Below are positions 56,321 to 64,000 of a stretch of DNA of 64,000 nucleotides, piece after piece. Within the stretch, counting starts at the first letter, position 1, and every line of letters begins with the position of its first letter. The stretch spans positions 599,767,644 through 599,831,643 of the forward strand of contig NC_081415.1 of assembly GCF_030272615.1 (NCBI RefSeq), written 5' to 3'. The notes beneath the pieces were generated by a model. It had not been told where the DNA came from and ran no database searches. It was given only the letters and a program-made list of their open reading frames with translations. Position numbers and translations under genes: made by a program. The DNA is from Cryptomeria japonica (lineage: Eukaryota; Streptophyta; Pinopsida; Cupressales; Cupressaceae).

Positions 56321-56647
56321 AAGAAACTCAATGTGTAAAGGAGGATCATCTTGAAGTGGTGCCTCTACTAGTTGGTCTACAATAACTTGTCCTTTGATAG
56401 CTTTTATGTCAATATATTCAATATCAAACTCACTCAGAATCATGATCCATTTTGCTAGTTGTCATGTTAATGTTGCTTTGCTGAGTAAATATTTCAGTGG
56501 ATTGGTTTTAGCTATTAACTTGATGGAGTGAGATAGTAAATAGTGTCATAATTCTTTAGAAGCAAAAACTACTGCCAAGCATGCTTTTTATGTTGGTGAA
56601 TAGTTAATCTCGTATCCTACTAGTGTTCTGCTAATGTAGTAGATAGC
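56321..56647 (-). pseudogene. pol: Gypsy-2 canonical RNase H
   Basis: Minus strand after the RT: YYISRTLVGYEINYSPT, ELWHYLLSHSIKLIAKTNPL, then LAKWIMILSEFDIEYIDIKA. Stops near 56588 and 56460. Continuous with the RT thumb and connection (56648-57160). Confidence 0.78.
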
Positions 56648-57504
56648 TCATTCTTTTCCTTCATTATCCAATTGTGCAAGCAAAACTCCTAATGATGCTT
56701 CGGTGGTTGATACATAGAGTAACAACGGCTTCCCTGGAATTGGTGACATTAGGACGGGTGGTTGTATGAGATAAGCCTTGATCTTTTTGAATGCGTCCTC
56801 ACATTGATGGTCCCACTTGAAATAAACATTTATATGCAATAAATGAGTAAATGGTTGACATTTATCTGCTAATTGAGCAACAAATCTTCTGATTGACTGG
56901 AGTCTTCCTTGGAGTGATCTGAGTTGACTGATATTCTTGGGAGATGTCATTTCCATGATTGATTTTATCTTATCTGGATCCACTTCGATACCTCTAGCTG
57001 AAACAATGTATCCCAATAGCTTTCCTGAAGTAACACCAAAGGCACATTTCTTAGGGTTTAGCCTTATATAGTTTTCCATGAATGTATGTATCATGTCATG
57101 AAATATAGTTGGCATAGCTCTTTGATATGTAGCACTTGTGTTCTTTAATCCAAAAGGCATGACGTTCCAACAGAAAGTACCCCATGGACATGTGAAAGCT
57201 GTCTTTTCTTGGTCTTCAGGTGTATTTTGATCTGATTGAATCCGGAGAAACCATCCATTAAAGAAAACATGGAGTGTCCAGCAATTAAATCTACAATGAT
57301 ATCGGTGTTAGGCAAAGGAAAGTCATCCTTTGGACATGTGTTATTAAGATCTCTAAAGTCTGTGCATATTCTAATGCTTTTATCTAGTTTTGAAATAGGA
57401 ACCATGTTCGATACCCATTGAGGATATGCTACAGGTCTGATGAATCCTACATCCAATAATTTCTTTAGTTCTGCTTTGACTAGGAGAGCGATATGCAGAT
57501 GCAT
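56648..57504 (-). pseudogene. pol: Gypsy-2 reverse transcriptase, catalytic segment missing
   Basis: Fingers and palm: VSNMVPISK, ICTDFRDLNNTCPKDDFPLP, SLMDGFSGFNQIK (first catalytic Asp kept). A frameshift lies near 57228, then MPFGLKNTSATYQRAM. MIHTFMENY (about 57071) is followed directly by IRLNPKKCAFGV, so the YxDD motif and about 25-30 residues after it are absent. Thumb: LLGYIVSARGIEVDP, SLQGRLQSIRRFV. No polymerase activity is possible. Confidence 0.9.
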
Positions 57505-58460
57505 TTTCCTTAACTTCTATTTGACTAGTTTGACTCCTAGACTAACATTTAAGTGATGCATGTCTATATATGACCAGGCAAAATTGCTTTGTCATCGTTT
57601 GAAGAACTCTATATAGTGTTGCATTTCTTCTTCTGATAGAGAAGTCGCTGGATGAAGAATCTTTGGTTGCTATGTTGTGCCAATGTTAACTGCCTTGGTT
57701 GGTTCGATCAAAATGGATGACCTTTCTTGATAGTACTCAGGTAAAGTGTCAAATCTCCCATCTTCTAGTTCCTCAAGGAGGTTTTCACCGTTAGATTTAT
57801 ACTTTCTTTTTACTTTTTCCCGATCTAATGTTGCCAATAAATGGTTTTCAGCATTAGACTAGATATTCTTTTCATTATTTTTACTTTTGTGACTAGGAGA
57901 TTTGGCACCCACTTGACTGGAAGATGCGTTGCTAACATTCCTGGTGAGAGTTGTTACGGGTTCGATTTCGTTAAGATATATAGATATGGCATGGTCATTT
58001 AGAAAGGTATCAATGGCGGTATGTCCTTCATTTTCCCAATCAATAAGCTTAGGGTGGATTAGAGGTAGGGGATCATCAAGTTGGGATATTTCAAGGATTT
58101 CAAGGGTCATGATAGATGTATCAAAGTTTTCAATATGTATGTCGATGTCTAGAATGGTACTCTCATCAGAATCACCTCGCATAAGAAGCTCCTAATCATC
58201 CTCGGTTAAGTCCAAGTCAGTCGAATGTGATTCTAATTCAAGTGAACTAGTTCCTGATGTTTGTCCTACATACATGTGAACTACATCGACTCCTATATCT
58301 CCTTCACAGCATTTTCTTTAGTTTATTCTTCAGAGTGATAGGAATCCCATTCCTATTCATTAGAATCTGTATCACTTGCATCTTGCAATCTACAGATTTA
58401 GTTATATAGCATTTCTTCTTCTTTTCTGGCTATATATTTTCTTCTTTCATATTCAGCTTC
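57505..58460 (-). pseudogene. Gypsy-2 protease-RT linker
   Basis: The segment 57859-58182 is open (MRGDSDESTILDIDIHIENF), acidic, and continues in the RT frame through two or three stops to 57504. Such acidic linkers are usual in Tat elements. No domain recognised. Confidence 0.55.
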
Positions 58461-59170
58461 TTCAGGACTGAGATTGAGTTTGGTCAATTTTGCTATGAGC
58501 TCTCCTTGACTTATATTAGCTTCTTTCTTGTTTTGATTGAGATTTAATTCTGCTAGAGAGTTGCCTTTAGTTTGTTTTTCTTGTTAATTTGAAGCTTGCT
58601 TCTTTTCCCATTTCATGTTTGCTTGTGTTTGTTGCTCCCTTTCAATTGCCAGTTGTTCTTGTTTGTTTTCATATTCCTCTTGTTGTTGACTAAAAGATGT
58701 GTCTTCTGGTAAAGTGACTTGTCCATACCCTAAGCCTATTTTGTCTGTAGTCTACTGAGTGTAAGGTTGGATAGGTTCTAAGATACCTTCTTTTCTTTTT
58801 CCTATAGGACCTGTTCTGGTGTATCCCATTCTTCTAAGAATGTTAAATCCTTTTCCATACTTTTCTGTAGGTATTATGACATTGTTAATCTTTTGTTGAT
58901 ATTCTTCATCCTTGTATAGCCACTGTAGCACATCTTTGTCTTTTGTTTCCTCTATAAGGTTCCAGCACTAACAAATGCTCCATCAAATATCGGAAGATGT
59001 TTTACAATTGGTTGTTGTTTAGAGTTTGATGGTTTTCCAAAGGATTTAGGAGAAAGTGGTAATAGTGATATTGAATATTCTTCGTTCCCTCAATCTCTTA
59101 GCTGCATTTGTTTTTCCATACTTGATAAAATAGAGGCAAATGATTGTTCCTTGGATTGTGTGTTCGAAGA
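58461..59170 (-). other. Gypsy-2 decayed linker upstream of 58460
   Basis: About 700 bp with short Lys/Gln-rich reading fragments in several frames (for example EEWDTPEQVL and LNMKEEN) and many stops. Probably the N-terminal part of the protease-RT linker. Confidence 0.5.
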
Positions 59171-59697
59171 TTATGCCTCCCTGTTATGAGGAACAATAAC
59201 TTCTTGAGCCATTTTTAGATTGTTGCAGTATCGAAATGGATTTGAATCTGTAGATATTGTAATTTCTTGTCCATTGTAGGGAAATTTGACACACTGATGA
59301 TATGTTGATGGGACAACTTGCAAGTCATCTATCCATGGTCTCCCCAGGAGTACATTATATGATAATTCCAAGTCTAGCACTTGGCATGTTGCGTCTTTTT
59401 GCAAAGGTCCCACTTTGATGGGTAGTATCACAATTCCCTTGGAGGAATGTTCTTCTTCATCATAAGCTTTTATGTTATCCTTTTCAAGACATCAACTGCA
59501 TCTTCTGAATATCCTAAGGCACAAACAAGACTCAATGAATATATATTTAAGCCAGCTCCACCATCTATTAGAACATGTTTAAAGCACATGTGAATGAGGA
59601 CTTCAATATGCAAAGGAGCGTTATGAGGATGTTGTAAGGACATGTCATCTTCTTTAGTGAATGATAAGCAATGAGGAGTTGTGAGGTGTCCCACCAT
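59171..59697 (-). pseudogene. pro: Gypsy-2 protease
   Basis: HVLIDGGAGLNIYSLSLV (about 59590) is the active site; D-G-G-A replaces D-S/T-G-A. After a frameshift near 59440 the C-terminal part reads VLLGRPWIDDLQVVPSTYHQ, typical of Tat protease. It is in the same frame as gag. Confidence 0.82.
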
Positions 59698-59823
59698 GGT
59701 TTGGAATTGATCTATATCAATATCTTTGGAAACTGTTGTATCTACTAAAACTCATTCAAGAATTTCTTTATGTGCAGGTGAAAGCTTTAATAATTCTAAG
59801 ATGGATATTTGTGCGGGTGTTTT

Positions 59824-61374
59824 CTACAATTGCTCCACTAGACTGTATTGTTGGGTAGTGGATGATGTGTTTGTTGTAGGACCCGACAAAACAAATTTGG
59901 TTTTACTTCTTGTGATAGCATGAGCATGTTCTTGTTTTTGTTTTTCTTTAACTACAATCACGTTTACCACATTTTCATATGTATGAGCGTAGTTTAACTT
60001 CACTTTACCCTTACCATTATTTGTTGTTGATGATTCACCTTTCTCATAATTTGGAAGTGGAGTTTTAAAAGTTGTATGAGATTCATTTGTTGTATGTCCA
60101 TCCACTGTTGTTACTCCATTATCAATCATATCTTGTATGATATATTTCAACTTCTGACAACTATCTGTGTGATGTCCCTTGTTTCGATGAAAATCGCAAT
60201 AATGGTTATCATTCCACCAGGGTGGTTTCATTTTAGGTTCGTAGTTCCTTTCTTCTAGTAAAATGATCAATTTGTTTGCGAGAAGTGTCTTTAGTTTTGA
60301 CCCAAGGGATTCACCAATGTTTGTAAATAGTCTTCGAAAGAAAGTTTTGATAGTTGCTTTTTGGTGATGGTTGTTTTGTTGAGTCGTTGTTGAGTGAGTG
60401 GATAAATTAAAAACTGGTTGTTTTGGTTTCACATTGTTGTTATCCACTATTCCATCATTGACGATATTTTGATTTATATTCCAAAACTTTGGCTTATCAT
60501 TGTGTTTGTTGTTGTTATTAGGAGGATGGACTCCTTCTTTGTATATTTTCAACTCACCTTTCTTTATCATGGCTTCCTCCACTCTGATTCTGTTATCGAT
60601 CATTTTTCTGAAACTTTAATTTCCTTGCATTTTTAAGTAATAACTCATTTCATCATTTAAGTTATCGATAAATATGTCCATTTTTTCATACTCTGACACT
60701 ATACAAGGATATCGTGAAGCTAACCGTCTCCATCGTTGTAAAAATGTCATGAAAGGTTCTCCACTCTTTTGTTTGGCATTACATAGGTCTAGCATTGTTA
60801 CTTCATGTTGTATGTTGTAAGAGTATTGTGAAACAAACTTATCCACCAATTATGAAAATGATTTGATTCAAGGTGAAAGTTTGGAGAACCATTCCATAGC
60901 TAGTCCAGTTAAGCTTTTCGGAAATAATCTCATTAAGTAGGTATCCTCATATGTAAATTCCATACTCATTGTGTAAAATTCTCATATATGGTCTTGGGGG
61001 TCAGTGCTTCTATCATATTTTTCATATCTAGGAGTTTCAAAACCTATAGGAAATGGTATCATGTTTAGGTTTATGTTGAACGGATAAGGACATATTTCTT
61101 GAAGTGAGTATCTTCTAACATTTCCTCTCTGCATATCTTGAATTTGTGTTTGTAGTTGTTGTGTGAGAGTTGTGATAGGATTATCAACATGATTTGTTCT
61201 TATATGACCCTGATTTTGTATTATAGGAGGATTTGGGTCTCTTCTGGTGTCATCTCTAGTCCTTCTTGTATCTTCATTGGATTGAATGTTATTCAGAATT
61301 TCCACTTCATCTCTTTTGGGTGTGTAAGTTTCTTCATTAGTTTTGGTGTTATTAGGAATTGATGTGTCATTCAT
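59824..61374 (-). pseudogene. gag: Gypsy-2 gag
   Basis: Start at ATG 61374 (MNDTSIPNNT). One frame to 59824 with stops near 60980, 60877, 60850 and 60613. The retrotransposon gag core is recognisable (YEDTYLMRLFPKSLTGLAME, FMTFLQRWRRLASRYP). The C-terminal half has a Tat-type Cys/His cluster, YCDFHRNKGHHTDSCQKLK, near 60195. A stop near 59824 separates it from the protease, same frame. Confidence 0.87.
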
Positions 61375-63715
61375 GCGGAGACCAAAGATGTCCTCATATT
61401 GTTCATTATTAGGGGAGGGTCACTTTTCTTTTGTGTCAATTTGTTCACATCAAAATCTTGGGGGAGTGTAGCCCCAAATTTGGCTAACATTAGGAAATAT
61501 TTTTCTTTTTCTCCCTCCAAAAATTTCTGCATAAATTTCTCGAATTGAGGATCTTTCTTGATGTCTATGATATTTCGTTATGTTATTTCTCCTTCAACTT
61601 GTATTTCTTATTCATGTTCCATGGTTATATGCTCTTTAGTTATTTCCAATGTTTCAATTTCCATCTCTGCGATCCTTCATCTCTGAGCTCTAGTTAGAAT
61701 GGGCATACACGTGTGTTATTTTGCTAGGATTCGATTGTCCAAAAGTTTATTTTGATAAATGATCAATTGTTAAGGTAAATGTGATAGTGCGATATGACAT
61801 GAAAAGATGGTTCAAGTGTTTAAAGTTTTGCAAGTTTTTCGATCTTCGGTTTTTGGAGTGCAATGATGATGATTTGATAAAAACTAAGTCCAGTAGGAAT
61901 GATATATCCTACGATGTGGGACAAGATTATCCTAACCAAACGTTTTAGTTTCGTGATAGAGGATGATAGATCCTGATGAGAAATTATGTTTGAGTGATTA
62001 GTTTACCAAAGATGGTGATAATGCACTTTGAGATGTTTAGATCTTGAACTTGTTGAGGGTGAGCACTTGAAAATCTTAAGGTGTTTATGTTCTAAAGTCT
62101 GATTTTGACGGATGATAACTTGACCAAGCAAACCAAGGAGACAATCCAAGCACAAAATAATAGATAACAGGTGTTTATGATTACCGCAAACTGATCTAGC
62201 AAAATGACAGACCTGAAAAAGTCATGCAAAGCAGTAGCTTTGGACTGATAAAAACATAGACTCATACGACAGATTATAACCCCAAATGATAAGAGATATA
62301 ATACCAAACGACAAATCAGAAATTTCATGTAAAAAGCTCAGTTTCGTATGACATTTCTTTATGAACCATACAACAAAAGATTAACCTCATATGACAAATC
62401 ACCAAACAGTATGACAGAGAACCTGACTCGTATGATAGATAACATAGCAAAGATAAAAAATGTTTGTTTTGCCGAATTTGGATTAGTGAATTTTGATGTT
62501 TTGCTTATGTTTTTCAGTTTTAGATGTTTGATTCTTTTCATTTAGGGATGAATACACAGCAAACACATGATGTGATAAGTGACCACAAGCATGCTAACCC
62601 TAACGAAGTTGGCTGAGGAGAGAAAAGCTTTATTTGCAAACTTAGGTACACACCCAATAGCTAATCATAATACGGCCGCTAAGTCTCACGTAATGGATTC
62701 TCAACGTTGTATTATCCGACTCCAAATGCTAATGGGGGCACAATATGGCAAGTATCTTGGGAGAGTTACTATCTCTCTTGCACAAAGATTATCACCCTTT
62801 CAGAGATGAATCGAGTAGCTTCTAATTTAGCCAACACTAGTAAGGGATTCGTTCAGCATGCCGGGGTATAATACTCAATTAAGAGGTCTCCCAGCCTTGA
62901 AAACCAAGGTTTGATATACCCGAAGGTACGAAGGAGAGCTATTCCCGAGCACTGTCGTTGACTTGATTTTCATCAAATCATATTTATTTTATAGTGGGTT
63001 GGATTATTTGGCGTTACCCATTCCCACTTAGGATGTTCCCCTCTCACCGGTCGTAATGGTTTTAAGAGTTATTAACTCCTCGAGAGGGCAAGCCTGCTAA
63101 AGAAATGCACTAATGAAAGCAAAAGATGAGTCTAGCTTTCTGATCACCTAAGAAAGGTGAGAGCATACTCACCTATCATCAAAGACATAAAATACATGAT
63201 TGTTCATTCCTTTAGCAAAAGATGAGTGTGCCTAAAAAAACTTTAAGGAATACACAAAGTTTTGTTGAATTCTTTTAGGCAACCTACAAAATAAATTTGT
63301 TAGTAATCATTGATGTGTCTTGAATTTGGTCTTTGACAAGCGTATCTTCGACAATCGTCCTGTAGAAAAGAGTTAGGATGCCAAAAATCTCATAAACAGA
63401 ACAAAGTTAGCATTAGTCATAATGAAACTAAAGTATGTAACTTGAAATGCCATCTGCTCTTAGAACACATAAGCAGAATTTTGTACGACAAACTTTACCT
63501 GATCGTACGAGCTACTTTCTGATACTGTAAAAGTCAGGATGAGAGCTCATACGACACTGTAATTTTCCTAAAGGCTCGTACAACATAGGATCTCTTGTCA
63601 TTTCAGCTCATAAAGCATGCCGTATAAGGCCAGAAATGAGTTCGTACGACATTCTGATTTAGACCCGACAGAGATGAATGTTGATGAATCTTAAGAGGCC
63701 AAAAATGATAATTTT
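61375..63715 (-). other. Gypsy-2 5' leader
   Basis: About 2.3 kb with no gag or pol motif. It contains many copies of a TCRTAYGACA-like decamer (62270-62435, 63480-63650). ORFs here are short and unsupported. A long leader between primer site and gag is usual in Tat elements. Confidence 0.7.
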
Positions 63716-63734
63716 GGCCCCACGGTGGGCACCA
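63716..63734 (-). other. Gypsy-2 primer binding site
   Basis: Minus strand TGGTGCCCACCGTGGGGCC, three bases after the LTR end (63738). Same layout as the Gypsy-1 site; tRNA not assigned. Confidence 0.82.
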
Positions 63735-63737
63735 AAA

Positions 63738-64000
63738 TGTCGTGCATGTGAACTATACCTGTACCTACAAACACAAAACACTCAATAGATCATTACAAGC
63801 ATGGTTAATGAATTTAAAGCAAAGAAAGATAAAACCATAGCTAAGCGATCTATCGCCTCCTAGTAAATACAAGTATAAATTTTGCTCTTAGATCTGGTTA
63901 GGCAAATTCTAGTGACTTGACTACTTCTAGATGGAGGATTTAAATGATAAATGATGCATTTAAGCTAGAAATGATGAGATTACGCTAGATGATAAGCAAA
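63738..64000 (-). repeat. Gypsy-2 5' LTR, visible part
   Basis: Matches 51729-51989 closely, with scattered substitutions and one or two short indels; continues past the window. Confidence 0.93.

Larger units (their letters stand above)
51729..64000 (-). mobile_element. Gypsy-2: Tat-like Ty3/Gypsy element, minus strand, 5' end outside window
   Basis: 3' LTR 51729-52829 and the inner part of the 5' LTR from 63738 match (ACCTACAAACACAAAACACT and on). Minus-strand order: 5' LTR, primer site, long leader, gag, protease, linker, RT, RNase H, second RNase H, integrase, 3' UTR, polypurine tract, 3' LTR. The dual RNase H and the long leader mark it as Tat-like. It is inserted in the 5' LTR of element C. 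Confidence 0.92.

Noticed and set aside
62820-63110. Region of mixed composition considered as an rRNA or tRNA fragment
   Set aside because: No recognisable conserved rRNA or tRNA stretch; it lies in the Gypsy-2 leader.

Overview
The window looks like plant nuclear DNA made almost wholly of nested, decayed retrotransposons. I find no intact host gene, tRNA, rRNA or CRISPR. Copia, Tat-type Gypsy and chromovirus-like LTR elements plus a LINE with RNase H point to a seed plant with a large, repeat-rich genome. A gymnosperm is my guess; nothing in the sequence proves it.

Left part (1-17268). A Tat-like Gypsy element (Gypsy-1, 1-13257, plus strand, 5' LTR cut by the window) sits inside a Copia element (Copia-1). 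The Copia-1 integrase resumes directly after the Gypsy LTR at 13258, and its RT, RNase H and 3' LTR run to 17268. Gypsy-1 has gag-protease, an RNase H placed before RT, then RT-RNase H-integrase, and after pol two extra coding regions that point away from each other. One of these is split by a solo Copia LTR (8478-9955).

Middle part (17269-43399). A minus-strand LINE is split in its RNase H domain by a 22.8-kb block (17915-40671) flanked by a perfect 5-bp duplication (ATACC). The block is a chromovirus-like, apparently solo LTR carrying three later insertions: a short pol-less LTR element (20220-22687) and two larger non-autonomous elements, A (23856-31336, TSD GGATG) and B (32515-40582, TSD ATGTG). 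A and B both encode a coiled-coil, multi-zinc-knuckle gag-like protein and then a long second ORF of unknown function (ORF2). ORF2 is recognisably the same protein family in the two elements although they differ strongly in DNA. Each ORF2 has a TATA-like box at a similar distance upstream. Neither element has protease, integrase or RT. A shares its polypurine tract and LTR tip with Copia-1, a plausible mobilising partner. Another solo LTR lies at 42343-43399.

Right part (43400-64000). Unassigned AT-rich DNA runs to 46831. Then comes a minus-strand Copia element (C, gag plus protease with an acidic tail in place of pol). Its far LTR is interrupted at 51728 by a second Tat-like Gypsy element (Gypsy-2, minus strand, running off the window). 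Gypsy-2 has the usual order RT, RNase H, second RNase H, integrase, and its RT lacks the catalytic YxDD segment.

The insertion order can be read from the nesting. Left: Copia-1, then Gypsy-1, then solo LTR-1. Middle: LINE, then the chromovirus-like LTR, then the short element, A and B. Right: C, then Gypsy-2. Coding regions carry in-frame stops and frameshifts, so no element here looks active.
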